64,000 bases of DNA from Dactylonectria macrodidyma (lineage: Eukaryota > Ascomycota > Sordariomycetes > Hypocreales > Nectriaceae), in assembly GCA_020744425.1 (NCBI GenBank), contig JAGMUV010000007.1, positions 806,001 through 870,000 of the forward strand. Direction: 5' to 3'. The position numbers and the translations under genes were made by a program. Below, one piece after another: positions 33,613 through 47,910 of the stretch; position 1 is the first letter of the stretch, and each line of letters begins with the position of its first letter. Below the pieces are notes generated by a model. That model searched no databases, had not been told where the DNA came from, and saw only the letters and a list, made by a program, of their open reading frames with translations.

Positions 33613-34176
33613 TTAACTTGCGTGGAGTTTCAAAGTGCCCCTGTCTATCGTTGATGCAATAGTGTTAATCATGTAGGGCATCTTTGTCAAGTTGGGCTGC
33701 ATTGTGAGATGATCAGTGGGAATGCCGTGTTGCATTATTAACAGCACATCACCCGCGTGTGTGTTAGCGGTCCTCCCGTCTATGGCATGGAGGCGCTGCC
33801 CAAGCAAGTTCCGCATTCTCTGTGAGATGGTTGAACACATTCACATCAGGTATCCTCTAGGTCTCACGAAAGACGGAGGATTTTCGAATGCGGCATTGAG
33901 GCATCGCATCAAATCTGTGGTCCACCAAATATTCTCAGATCTTGTCGAGGTTGCACCCTCTTCGCCGCCATCATCATCTCCACTCTCCAGCCCAGTCAGA
34001 GTCGTCAACTGTGCCCACTGGACTAAAAAAGAGGGCAGGCGACGCCCCGGGATCACTAGCTGCATGCAGGTCTTCCAGAGCATGCAGTACTTCTCAGGGC
34101 GCGTGCAGCAGGTGCAGCAGGTGCAGCAGGGTGCCCCACGGGCCGGTCTGTCATGGGAACCATCGCAGATTTTCAC
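33613..34176 (-). pseudogene. unidentified frame with one internal TGA
   Basis: The same minus-strand frame is open from 34176 to 33613 except for a TGA at 33841-33843. Around the stop it reads FVRPRGYLM, then MCSTISQRMRNLLG. The part after the stop continues AIDGRTANTHAGDVLLIMQH and HLTMQPNLTKMPYMIN. A CGA to TGA change would explain the stop and is the kind of change repeat-induced point mutation makes. The region could be the N-terminal part of the helicase relic. The family is not recognised. Confidence 0.25.
34103..34131. repeat. GTGCAGCAG tandem repeat
   Basis: Three copies of a nine-base unit, overlapping the upper end of the unidentified minus-strand frame. Confidence 0.8.
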
Positions 34177-35665
34177 CCGCAGCTATTCTTCATGCTGTCG
34201 TGTCTAATCAAACCCAAAGAGCCCAAGCTGAGGCCAAGGTCCGTCCGTGTTGGGCGACGGAAATTGACTCACTGTGAAGACTTGGTTTACTGTCACCGTC
34301 CCTCTTTTCCGTTACGTATTTGTTACACCGAACCAGTTCATGCTCAAAGCCGTGGGGATCTGCGAGACCACAAGGAGAGATCACAGGGCGTCACCGCCGG
34401 GCCGGAGGGGTGGTGGTGACACGGTTTGCGGCGGGCAACGGCCTAGGCCCGCTAAGGACGCAATGGGTGCCGTCAAGGTTAGTCCCTTGTGGAATGGAGG
34501 TGGATTGTTGCATGCGTTTGATGATGCATTGTTCCGTGGCTCCACTAGGACCAGTCTCAGAAGCTGCGTGGAAAAAAGGGACAGAAGCTGGAGACCCAAA
34601 AATGGAGGGGCGAAGCTGCAATGATGGTGATGGGATGAGTTGGGACTCGGGGCGGCGGAGCTTTCTCGATCTGGAGTGAAAAGAGAGAGAGAAGCGGGTT
34701 GCAAAAAGAGAACTTGTTGATGAGAGAGCTCGATAATTCCTCACTTGAAACAAAATACTGTCTGTCTGTCTGTCTCTCATGGAGCTTGGTTGGCCCTTCT
34801 ATGACACCGGGCTGACGCTAGCATTATCGCAATCGCAATCGCCATCCACCCAATCCCTCCCGCGATCCGATCTATCTCACCGTGGTGACGTGCTGCTCAC
34901 AGCGCTGAATGATTCATCTCGTCGTCGATTGTGCCTCCTCTTCAAGCTATCTGCCTCTGCAACTGCAACACCATCTGCTCTCTTGTTTTGGCTTCGGCCC
35001 CTCAGCCCCTGTCATCCACTCCCCGTGCTGTCCCGTGTCCCGTCTACCTCCAATGACACTCACGATCTCGCCCTCGCCCTCGTAAATCCCCTCTCGTCCG
35101 TCAGCGCGTCGTCCTTTCTCCTCACGCTCCTCACGCTCCTCACGCTCCTCACGCACTCCCCCTCCATCATCGTTCGTTTTCCCCCCTCTTCTCAGGCTTC
35201 ATCCCGTCCCATCCATTCCCCCCCGTTTCACGAGCCAATTCTTCCTTCCTGGCCAGTCCCTGAGAAAAGGTCTCCTTGGCCCCCGGTTTTCCACTATCCC
35301 CAGTTTTTAAAAACCACAGCTCCCGGCTCCTTCTGGCCTGGCTGCCTCCTGCGTCTGCATCCTCGTCTCGAATCGCCCACGCTTGTTCGCTTCTAGTCTC
35401 CTTTCCTCCCTTGCCAAGAATCAAACAGCACGCAGAGCCTGGCCATTCGACCAAAGGCTTTACTTTACGTACGAAGTATCCGCTTGACCACCGCCCCGGA
35501 CTCGAGTCTACTTGCCGGGCCCTCCTCCCGCGACCGCCGGCCTGCATCGGCCGAGCCTCGGACGCCGGACGCACCGACGACGCTCCGACCCCATCGCGTG
35601 CTTATCAGATCCTGGGGACAAACGCCTCGTGTGGGTAACAAGCCGGCTTCTCAACCGAATAAGCC
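34177..35665. other. intergenic region and leader of the F-box-like gene
   Basis: No gene supported. A CTGT run lies near 34760-34775. A nine-base repeat (CTCACGCTC, nearly four copies) lies at 35121-35154. From about 34830 to 35660 the + strand is strongly C/T-rich, so the long open frames here are low-complexity leader rather than protein. Confidence 0.55.
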
Positions 35666-37422
35666 ATGGCGCGCTTTGTGGATTTAGACGACGACGACGA
35701 TGCCGGTCCCATCGTTGTTGGCCCTGGCCAGGCGCTGGAAGCTCAACAGGCGCATTCTTATGCTGAGCCGGCTGGCCCCATGCCGATGCCGGGCCAGCTG
35801 CATCATAACCACTTTCATCATAACGACCCCCAGCTGCTCCAGCTGCGCCAACAACAGCAGGAACATCATCATCAGTTGTTGCTCAAGAAGTTACAGCTGC
35901 TTTCTGCCAACGGACGGAATGGGCATTGGCCCGACGGCTACTACACACCAGAACCGATAGCCACCATGGACAACAAGCCCGCCTTTAGCAGCGCCGCTAC
36001 CGACGCGCTTGGATGCTATCCGTATGTAATTGCCTTTTTATCCTATTCCCTCATGTCAAATTTACCCAATGCACAATCCTCATCTGTTTTGTATCGTCCC
36101 TTGTGACAAGAATGCCTCATCATGGGACCTCGCCAGAACCGACCCCCAACTACTCTTACCTACCTGACCTCGGACTGTCCTGCTGTGTTAACTCGTGCCC
36201 GCTTTGCTCTACAGTATCATAATCTCAATTGCTTCTTCAATCGATCTAAACACACTTGACGCCCTCTCTCGCACCTCCCGCCTTATCCATCATGGACTCC
36301 TTCAATACCGTAGCATCCTACTGTCTTCCACCCTGCGTTGCAGCAACGAGGCCGTTGAGGTCGATCCCGCCGAGACATTTCGCTACCGTGCTCGAGCCGG
36401 CAACTGGTTCTATATGGAAGATGGACGAAACTATAGCGGAAAGTCTGGCGATTGTGCTCGCGACATGGTCGGCGAGTGTCGTCGTTGCAGCGAAGTTGTG
36501 TGCAGGGTGAGTAAAATCCCGCCAATGACTCCCGCTAGACGCGAAAGCAAAGCGATTGCGAATTAAGCACTGACATCAATTGTGCTTGTAGAATTGCGCA
36601 ATTAAGCCTCCAGCACCAGTGGCTTTGCGCGAAAGACATCGCAGACTTTGCAAGTCGTGCGTCCATGCTCCCATCGCTACCTTATCAAAGCCTCCCCTGG
36701 ACACATCCCTGCCAGTGACTTCAGAGGCTGTACAACGAGTTGTCTGCCAGTGCGAAGACGAGGGAGTTTGGCTGTGCCAACCCTGCGGGCGAAGTATCCG
36801 CGGTGCCGACCATGAGTATCAACGGTAAGCCCCTCTCTTATTCGTGAAGCACGACGTCGACTAACACAAGATTAGCATCTGGCGCTGGCGCAACCAGTAC
36901 GGCGAGATCGGCACCGGAATCGGCGAGGGCGATCGCGGCGTCATCTGCGGCCGCGAAGCCGACTGCTGCGGCGCCAAGGAGCGCGAGCAACAGCTGGACT
37001 GCGACGCCGAGGACGCCCGGGACGGCAACGTCATCCAGGCCCCGGCCCCGGCCCCGACGACGGCGGCCCCCGTCGACGTCCTCATCGACTCCCTGCGCCT
37101 GGCCCACGAGCGCACGCCGTCGCCACAGCTCGGCCCGGGCTATAACCGCCATGAGATCGAAGGCATCGGCGGCATCGTCAAGCGCAAGCGCGTGCGCATG
37201 GTACGTGTCGGCGCCTGCGTCCCGGAGTGGGACGACGAGCGGGGCATCGGGAACAAGATCCTCGGTCGCGAGATCCGCGGGGCGCGCCGGAGCTGGTGCG
37301 GCTGGTGCTGGCGCGTGATACCAGGCGACAAGGACCTCGGGAATGCGCCCGAGTCGTCCTCGTCGTCTTCCGCGGGAGGGAGTAGTCGAAGAACCTCGAC
37401 ATCGAATTCGGTGCTGGGCTAA
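35666..37422 (+). CDS. F-box-like protein with cysteine-rich zinc-binding region
   Basis: Four exons (35666-36021, 36215-36506, 36592-36824, 36876-37422) give 475 aa; all introns are GT..AG with matching phases, and intron 3 has CTAAC. The N-terminus has an Asp run, then His- and Gln-rich stretches. From about residue 115, ALGCYPIIISIASSIDLNTL and DALSRTSRLIHHGLLQYRS resemble an F-box helix pair. Then follow many CxxC pairs (CRRCSEVVCRNC, CKSC, CQCEDEGVWLCQPC, WCGWCW), which should bind several zinc ions. The tail is Ser-rich. It is probably a substrate adaptor of an SCF ubiquitin ligase, by inference from the F-box-like part. The Cys pattern is not one I can name. 'IWRWRNQYGEIG' and 'RHEIEGIGG' are likely conserved family motifs. 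Confidence 0.8.
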
Positions 37423-37833
37423 AAGGAGGTGGCATGGTTATACTGGAGGTTCAAAACTGCATATGCTTCGGAATCGGGTTGCTTTTTCTGCTATTGTTTG
37501 GATGTAATGGGATGTCGGCATATTCGGGATATCCTAGGACAAGTAATGATCATGAAAACATATAAGGCTCTGAAAAGCCAGGCCTAGGCCTCGACATGAA
37601 GAGCCAGGGAAGCCTAGGGCAAAATACAAAAGGCTGTTTTGATGTATTTGTGAGTTGTTGGTATCGCAGTTATACAATGACTTGAGCCAGTCGACCGTTC
37701 CCACCCCCCGAACAGATGCTCGTCTCTATCCTTCGCTCCAACTCCATATAATCCTACATGTGGCTCAGATGGTCTCGTGTGCATACAGGTCCGTAACTCG
37801 GTCGTAATATTGGTGCCTCCGCATATATCGCTA

Positions 37834-38460
37834 TCACAGCTTTCCACTGTACAGCAATTCTGTCCTCCGCTTTCGGTCTTCCCTGGCCTTGGTTCGGATG
37901 TGACCCCACCTGCCCTCTCTCCGCTCGGCCTTGTCCTTGAGAGCCTTGAGGTATTCCGCAGGCGCAGGAGCGGCCATTCGCACGAAGACAGACGAGCACT
38001 TGAATTTTTCAGCTAGAGCATACGATGTCCACTTGAAGGGGTCCTCATTTCGGAGGCGCTTCATCTCCTTGATATCTTCGACGCCCAGGTGGTAGGAGGG
38101 AGTTCGTCGCTTGTAATTAAGCTCCTGGGGTAGTTGGGACGCCTTCTTCGGGGCCACAGGAGAGTCAACAATGTGGCGGAGACGAGTGTAGGCAGCGCGG
38201 CGAGCGTCGTTGATGGGGAGGAAAAGGAATGGCGTGTGTTCGGGCGAGGCTTCGGAGGCGGGAGGGTTGTAGATGATGGAGTCCTGAGCAGGGAAGGTGG
38301 TTTGGCGACTGGGGAGGAAGGAGTCGTGAGGCGCAATCTTCAGCGAGCGCTTTGTGCGGGCCGTCGTCTTGTGTCCGCGGACGGGGATGAGGGGTAAGGT
38401 CGTCGCTCGGGAGGTGTTTAGCAGCCGGGCAGCTGGGCGGGCGAGGGTTCGGAACTCCAT
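37834..38460 (-). CDS. MRPL20: mitochondrial large-subunit ribosomal protein MRPL20 (mL58)
   Basis: Single-exon gene of 208 aa. The N-terminus (MEFRTLARPAARLLNTSR) is basic and free of acidic residues, as in a mitochondrial presequence. The core LPQELNYKRRTPSYHLGVED, then MKRLRNEDPFKWTSYALAEK and FKCSSVFVRMAAP, matches the fungal MRP-L20 family, a component of the mitochondrial 54S subunit. The tail is rich in Lys and Arg, fitting rRNA binding. Length fits the family. It converges with the F-box-like gene, with 411 bases between the stops; that gap holds no further gene. Confidence 0.88.
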   Translation of the reverse strand: MEFRTLARPAARLLNTSRATTLPLIPVRGHKTTARTKRSLKIAPHDSFLPSRQTTFPAQDSIIYNPPASEASPEHTPFLFLPINDARRAAYTRLRHIVDSPVAPKKASQLPQELNYKRRTPSYHLGVEDIKEMKRLRNEDPFKWTSYALAEKFKCSSVFVRMAAPAPAEYLKALKDKAERREGRWGHIRTKAREDRKRRTELLYSGKL

Positions 38461-41326
38461 TGTAATTGACGGACCAATTGTCGAATGAGGTCGCTAGGGA
38501 GGAGGCGACGAGGAGAGAAGTGAGTGAGAGTGGTTCACACAGAGGTGTTCTAGTCGAGCGAGCCTCCTGCACCGAGCGCTGGCGAGTGGCCGCGTGAATT
38601 GACGGATCGTACGGTATGGGATTGCACCTTTCGTGATTCGCTCAAGTCGATAATCTGAAGTTTCTGTCTCAATGCCTGCTTACCTAAGGGAAAATATTAC
38701 ATAAGGTTCTCGCTGACATAATGCTGGAACCAATGGTGGAGTTTGTCAGTTGAATCACGTTTGAAATCACATGACCAATCACGGGCTTATCTACGGCTAA
38801 CTCGGGATCGACGGCCCGATGACGTCGGCAGGCCAGGGTCGAATCACACTGAGCTAGGTGAGCCCCTCCGTTGGCTTTAAGCAGCCCCTCAGTGGCTTTT
38901 TTTTTATCCCAAGCATGACGCTTCAGCTCTGACGAGGCCAATGTTTCAAGTTCTGGCGACCATGGGCAGATCAGATCCTGCCCGAGATATTGGTAGACGG
39001 TGAGGGACCCTGGAGACCCTTTGCCCTGTGGCGAGTTGATAGGGGTCGCTCCCCGGGCCTATCAGAAGCTTCCGTATCTGCGGCATGAATGAGGGGGAGG
39101 ATACCCAGCCACGCCCAGTGTGATGGGATGCTATGGAAAGCCTTCAAGGTCAAAATGGCAGCCTAGGGGTAAAGCAGGCTGGCAGGGAACCTTCTCCTCT
39201 TTTCCCCAGCGGCTTTTGGGAATCGAGGCGCCGAGGATCATACCCTGATTTGGGGTGTGCGTGTTGTGTTGTGTTGTGTGATGTGCTTTTTAGTCGGACC
39301 GGCAGAGTGCGTGATGTGCAAGCGTCTGAAGGGCGTCGTCACGAGGGCATCGCTGATAGCGGGGTCATCGCCGGCTGGATCGGAGAGTGAGGAGATGAGA
39401 ACGGAGGGAGGCATATCAGGCTCTCATATGGGCAAACGGTTTCCGAGTAGTGTGATGCGGTGATACCTTATGATGCCAGGTCGAGGGCCGAGACTAAGGG
39501 CGATGGGCAGTGACAGCATCAAAACGGCAGATTGGCATTGGGCATGACGAATGCAACCCAAACTCAGCCCATCCAAGTCTCATCCCATCACCAACAATTT
39601 TCCCAAGCACAAGCACAGTCTTCATCCCTTATGATTGCAATTCCTTTTTCCGCCTCACCTTGCATTCATCGGGCAAGATGCAGCAAAATTTTGTCCCAGG
39701 ATGGCCGTGGCTATTTCGTGACTTGCATGTGTACTTACATCACACAGGGCGCCATGCATGCAGCAATCAATGCATCGCGCTTTCACGCTGGCACTGGTTC
39801 CGGAGGGCCCTGGCTGCAGGCCGGGTGCGACAATGGAATTGCTGCTCTCCACACAACGGCCGCGGACACGTACTCCCCAGCCAACCAGCGTCGCAAAGGG
39901 TGATGCAAAACACCATAGCTATCCCCGAGTCACGACGGGCTGGTTTAATTGTTCTGCGCGTCTCAGATGAGCACTGGCATTCCATCCTTGCCGTGACCAA
40001 CAACCAGCCCGCAAGCACCACTAACAAGCGAACCCGAAAGCCAAAAATAAGAAGGCTTGGAAGGGGAAAAAAGGCCATGCTGCAAAGGGGAACCGACTTG
40101 TGGCGCCCACGGCAGTCGTCCCGTCAGTCTCGTGCCCACCAGATCCTTCATAGTTGACTCTTTGCGAACGGGATGTCTTGCTGGCTGATGCCAACTGGTG
40201 GCTTGTCTCCGTCGATTGATACCATTAATACGCGCAGGCCCCGTGCCTTGGTTCGTAGTTGCCGATGCGCTGATCTTGTTTCTGCACTGCTGCATTCTGC
40301 TGCATTCTGCACTCAACCCTCAGCCAAAGTTCGGCGCTTCGCTCCCTTTGCAGCCACACACAAACCACACGCACCATCTGCCCTTGGCCCTCTGCTGACA
40401 TCTAATCCCTCTTTGAATCCTCAGTCTTTTTTTGCCCTTGTCATTCTGTGTCTCCGGCAGCTATTTCTCCGCCACTTCCTTCCACTCCTTCTCCTTTCTC
40501 CCCCCCTCTCCCTTCTGTACAGCGGGCCAGACAATAAATCCTACCAACTAACCCTGTCTGCCCTGCCGCAGGTGACACAGCCAAGTTGCCAACATCACAC
40601 GCTGACTTGCGAAATTATCATCCCCTTGGCTTGGAATATCGCTTCCTCGCCCTTTACCACATACGCCATCTGTCGACGTCATCTTCAAGCGTCAAGTCCC
40701 TCCTTTCACTTGTCGATCCCCATCCACCGTCCAGGTCTTCCACCTGATCCCGCAACCTCGAGTCGATAGCTCCTCTCACCTGCAACGCTCCCACCTACCG
40801 TGGGTGTTGCGTCACTTCTGCTCCAGCGGCCCCTCCAAGAGGTCCCAGCCCAGAAAACAAGACCAGACGGCGGCAACCGCAGAACGGACAACGGCACAGC
40901 CGTGATTAGCTGGTCCCTAATAACTAGCGCTGGCCGCAGCGGGTCTGGGTGTCCTTGCATCGGGAGCTACGGACAGACGTGCGCTCCGTCCAAGGTATGT
41001 GCTGTATTCAATATTATTGCTCACTACCGGATTCAATGTTTCCCCTTCCCAGGGCGACGACGAATAGCGGCCCGTCATGTACGGCCGGCCGTGTCGCACG
41101 CCCTAGCCGATGATATTTTTACTTCATCCCCGCCGTATTTGCTTCTTCCAACTCAGCCCTGAGGACTTGGCCTCGTTTCGCTTCCATGCCAACTGCATTT
41201 CGAGGGCACGCCCACTAACAACTTGGCCCCAGCGAAGCACTACAACAAACCTCGCCCTCCCACTCCCGTATTCGCAACAACAATAACTGCTGTCGAATCC
41301 GGTAGCCATAACCTCCAATTTTCATC
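38461..41326. other. divergent intergenic region, 2.9 kb
   Basis: This region lies between the starts of MRPL20 and the Ser-rich gene. Several overlapping frames at 39510-40160 and 40170-40770 have no family features. The stretch from about 40370 to 41320 is C/T-rich on the + strand and probably contains promoter and leader, perhaps with a leader intron. No gene supported. Confidence 0.5.
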
Positions 41327-42481
41327 ATGAGCGTCGCCGAACCAACAAATGCCACCTCGACTGGCCGATACGCCGAGGCTATCCTGGCCGAGGAGCGTTT
41401 GAACAACTCGACTCCTCGGGCGGGTGATTTCGCAGACGACGAAGACACGCCTACAGAAGATTCGAAAAAAGACGGAAAAGCCAAGAAGCGCAGCTTGTTC
41501 GGGTTTGGTAAGAAGAAGGCTCCAACAGCAAAGAAGTCGACGGACGCCTCAAAATCCGATGCCCGATCACAGTCACCATCGAAGTCAAACTCGGCCACCA
41601 CGAGCCCTCCCAGTCTATCACGAGATGCATCAAAGGCGTCTGCGGGCCACTCTTCAACCTGGGCCACCCAAGGAGAGCAGTCTTTTGTTTTGCCTTCGTC
41701 TCCCAGCCGCGGTTTCACAGGCTCGCCACGCCTCTCTTCGCCTGCCACATCTCAGATCTTTGAGCGTGACGTCCAGGAGAGCACCATCTTAAACCCGACT
41801 TCTCCGGCGATCCCCACGCATATCCAGACCGAAAACTATATCCCCTCGGTTCTCGATGACGCCTCAGAGGCCATCACAAACCACGAGCTTGACCCTGACA
41901 CGGTTGAGATTGTGACGCACACCTCGCATCAACCCGCCGCTGTGACAATCAACCCGTGCGACCAAACCTCCAGCGAATGGGCTGCAGAACTCGCTTCTTT
42001 TGCGGACCGAGATATTGGCTTAACCGACAGTGCCTCCAACTACGGGTCTCTCGACTCTTCTGACGTCCGCCGACTATCCTTCATCTCGTTTGCCGATGTC
42101 GTACAGGCCGAACATGGACCTCATTCGGCAGTTCCTGGATCCCGCGACAGCATCCATCTGGTGGGGCTTACTTCTCTCCCCGCAGCAGTCAACCGATCCC
42201 CCTCGCCCATTCGGTCGCCAGTGTCAAGCCAGGGCGGACCCGAAACGAGCCCTCCTACAAGCAACCCGGGGAGCATGAAGGGCATCGAGCTTAGCCCGCG
42301 CCGAAAGCCGCTAGGTAGCCCAACGAGCATTACCAATCTCAACATCAATGCTCCAGGAGGTGATCTCAATATCGAGACCATGAGCCAAGCCTTGAGACGG
42401 ACCGGAAGTGCTGATCTCAGTAATGTCCGAAGCATTCCCACAAGCCCGACCGAGCCGTCGAAATCTCCTCTGAGTGGGTAA
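41327..42481 (+). CDS. hypothetical Ser/Pro-rich protein, 384 aa
   Basis: Uninterrupted frame from ATG 41327 (context CATCATGAGC). The protein is largely disordered by composition, with many SP and TP dipeptides that could be phosphorylated by proline-directed kinases. A basic stretch (DGKAKKRSLFGFGKKKAP, about residues 49-66) may be an NLS or membrane-binding patch. A short ordered-looking motif, DVRRLSFISFADVVQAEH (about 248-265), probably marks the family and includes a kinase-like RRLS site. The end carries LNINAPGGDLNIETMSQALR. No signal peptide or membrane segment. I do not recognise a named function. Good codon bias supports that it is real. Confidence 0.75.
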   Translation: MSVAEPTNATSTGRYAEAILAEERLNNSTPRAGDFADDEDTPTEDSKKDGKAKKRSLFGFGKKKAPTAKKSTDASKSDARSQSPSKSNSATTSPPSLSRDASKASAGHSSTWATQGEQSFVLPSSPSRGFTGSPRLSSPATSQIFERDVQESTILNPTSPAIPTHIQTENYIPSVLDDASEAITNHELDPDTVEIVTHTSHQPAAVTINPCDQTSSEWAAELASFADRDIGLTDSASNYGSLDSSDVRRLSFISFADVVQAEHGPHSAVPGSRDSIHLVGLTSLPAAVNRSPSPIRSPVSSQGGPETSPPTSNPGSMKGIELSPRRKPLGSPTSITNLNINAPGGDLNIETMSQALRRTGSADLSNVRSIPTSPTEPSKSPLSG

Positions 42482-43902
42482 TTCGACGAGAGAACCGATT
42501 CTGGCAGACAAAGAATGATGACCACGCTGGGGACACGATACTCATAATTGTCCGTTTACTTCACTTCACTTCACTTAACTTCACTTCAGCTACGATGCGC
42601 CTCCAGGATCTGGGGTGGGCATATTTTAACAATGGTTTGAGAATGGGGACTCTGGAATTTGGCAATTGGGAGTTGGAAGACAAGTCTATCGGCGTCAACG
42701 CTACTTTACGCGTGCTACAAGGATTCAGCACAATTTGTTTATTTTTGTGACTTTTTGGAAGTTCAAGTTATCTCCTCACGAAGGCTTACTTTTCTGTTTT
42801 CCTACGTTTCCTACCTTTTTTCCGCCAGAGATGCTCCGTTGGAGATGGGGTGGTACGGATGATTGCTGGTTCCAAATGCGATGCTTTTACAAGCCGGGAG
42901 CACCGAGATAAAGATAGGCAGGTGAGGCGAACGGTACAATACAAGAACGATGAAGCTGTGACTTGCTGCGCGCGCATAAATCACAAACAGGGATATCCTG
43001 GTGGCAAAGGCGAAGATGAGTTCGCCCCAGAACTTTGTTTCTCCTAATTATCCTTCCGGAGGGAGAAAAATACCACACACAAATGACACCTTGCGAGCAA
43101 TGCCGAAGGAACAAATGACAAAAGTCTCATTGCTAAATAAAAAGATAAAGGATATAAAAAAGTTACTAAATTAGTCTATGAACTCTCATGATACATGTTT
43201 AATCAAAGCTATTGAAACATGGCCTTGATTATAGCTTCACTCCTAAAGACAAAGAGCAAGTCGATACTTAATGTGTGCGACGTTTTTTTTCCTACTCCTT
43301 TCTTATGTACCAAACAAATCCTGGTTTTATACCATCACATTATATCATTTACATAAAATGCGGAGTCGGCGTCAGCGTCGGCGTCAGCGTCGATGCGATC
43401 CAACGGACACGGGGTGGGACAGACGGGAGGTACGGTGTTCCGTAATGCTCCACCCTATGTTTGCAACCGTCTCAGACGTGAGATGAGTTTTATAAAACTC
43501 CAAGCAAATACAGACACGTCTTCACAGTCCTTTGGAGAGCATCCGTCATGAGTGGATCCGTTGGTGTGCACGAACCCACACGGGACTTTCACAAGTGACT
43601 CAAGGGACTTTCATCCCGGGACTGGGATTTGAGGCTGCCGAAATTAGGAGGTGGCGAGTCTTCTAAAAGGGCCCCTGGAGTCACAGTCCCTGTGCATAAG
43701 GACACATTTGCAGCACGCTTTGGGTACCTGGATTATGACTCTTACTGTGAGGGACAGAATTAGATGGATGACAGGCATGAGAGATTCCGGATGAATAGGC
43801 GACTAATAAAACATGCAGGGACTGTGGGCCGAGAGCGGACAGGGTGGTGTTACTATAATTAGGAGGTGTTTGTATCCAGTTGACTCTGAAGTGTACAATG
43901 CT
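42482..43902. other. convergent intergenic region
   Basis: The 3' flanks of the Ser-rich gene and the OYE-FMO gene meet here. A CACTT/CAACTT run lies near 42556-42590, and A/T-rich sequence lies at about 43120-43360. A (GGCGTCAGCGTC) repeat lies at 43364-43392. No gene supported. Confidence 0.55.
43364..43392. repeat. GTCGGC/GTCAGC tandem repeat
   Basis: A twelve-base unit (GTCGGCGTCAGC) is repeated about two and a half times in otherwise A/T-rich sequence. Confidence 0.75.
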
Positions 43903-46811
<2,909 letters not shown>

Positions 46812-47910
46812 CTTGGGGCGCGAAAGCTTCCAGTCGAGGTTGTGCTTTTTGAGAGGTGGCACCTTTATCAGGCAGATGAGAGAGTGAGGCAACGAAAACG
46901 CTCTTCATAAACTGCTTGGGCCTTCCCTAGACAGTCAATTTTGAGTGCCCCTTTATATAAAGACCAATAGCTCTTAGACCCATGAGCTATGCATGCTTTC
47001 TCCAAATTCAGATTGTGCAAGTCCACGAGCTTGTGACGTGCTGTGGTGGGATGAGCTACGTCTGGATCCAACATCGTTACCTTCACCGTGATGTTGGGAA
47101 CTCAAACGTGTGGCATCCCACTGTACCTCCGGGCGGTGGTAAGTTAAAAACTATTGTATCCCACAACCAAAATGTATAATGGTGTGATACGTCGCCCAAT
47201 CTCAGATCATAGCCCACAGTACAGTCATAATTCTGCTTTGATGAATGAAAGTACTTGAAGAACGGGCTTCTTATGTCATGTTCCGACGGGTATTACAAAG
47301 ACGCCAGATGAAAGGAATCACGACTCTCACCCTATACCAAATTGGTCGACTGGTCCTGTGTTTCCCAGGTCCAACCGGTCACACATCTCACTGGTTTAAA
47401 AATGAGTAACTAGCATGGAAGCTGAGCTTTGCGTTATGATTAGTCCCGAGGAGTAAGATGATACCCTCAATCTGTGGACCTGTGCATAGAGAGCCCAGCA
47501 ACTAGATTTGGAAACATCCCTTCGACGTCCGATTACGTGCTTCAATCCCACAAGATAGAGGCAATATACTAGATATGAGCAGTTAGTATGTCTACTAGTC
47601 TATTCGCAGAATCCGTTATCCCAAACGAATACTGTTACGAATCCTAGTATGCATGTCACGATGTGTATCACTTCTAAGGCGTCATCGACTTGGTTTCATT
47701 ATCCACGCCTGTAACAAAGACCTGTTGCAGAGAGGCAAGCGTCTGAAAAACTTAAACTCCCATGCCATCATTCGGTGGAGAGCAGGGAGGCAAGTTCCAG
47801 AAGTTCAGCCTTCTCTGTCGATACTCTTACACAGTTTCCGACTGAGCGACAATGGAGCCCAAAAATACGGCCCAGCTCCATGATGCCTCACAGACTGGTA
47901 TAACTTTGGA
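46812..47910. other. divergent region between the fusion gene and the permease relic
   Basis: It probably contains the promoter of the OYE-FMO gene and the decayed promoter of the permease pseudogene. No gene is supported. The sequence is A/T-richer than the coding parts. Confidence 0.5.

Noticed and set aside
34779..35396. 205-codon + frame
   Set aside because: Low-complexity Ser/Leu/Pro sequence from a C/T-rich leader, with no family features. It lies directly before the F-box-like gene.
39510..40157. 215-codon + frame
   Set aside because: Overlapped by several other frames on both strands, with no recognisable domain and an uneven composition. More likely non-coding.
46812..46892. 27-codon N-terminal extension of the OYE-FMO fusion
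   Set aside because: Begins at TTG and has no homology to OYE; ATG 46811 is the first real start.
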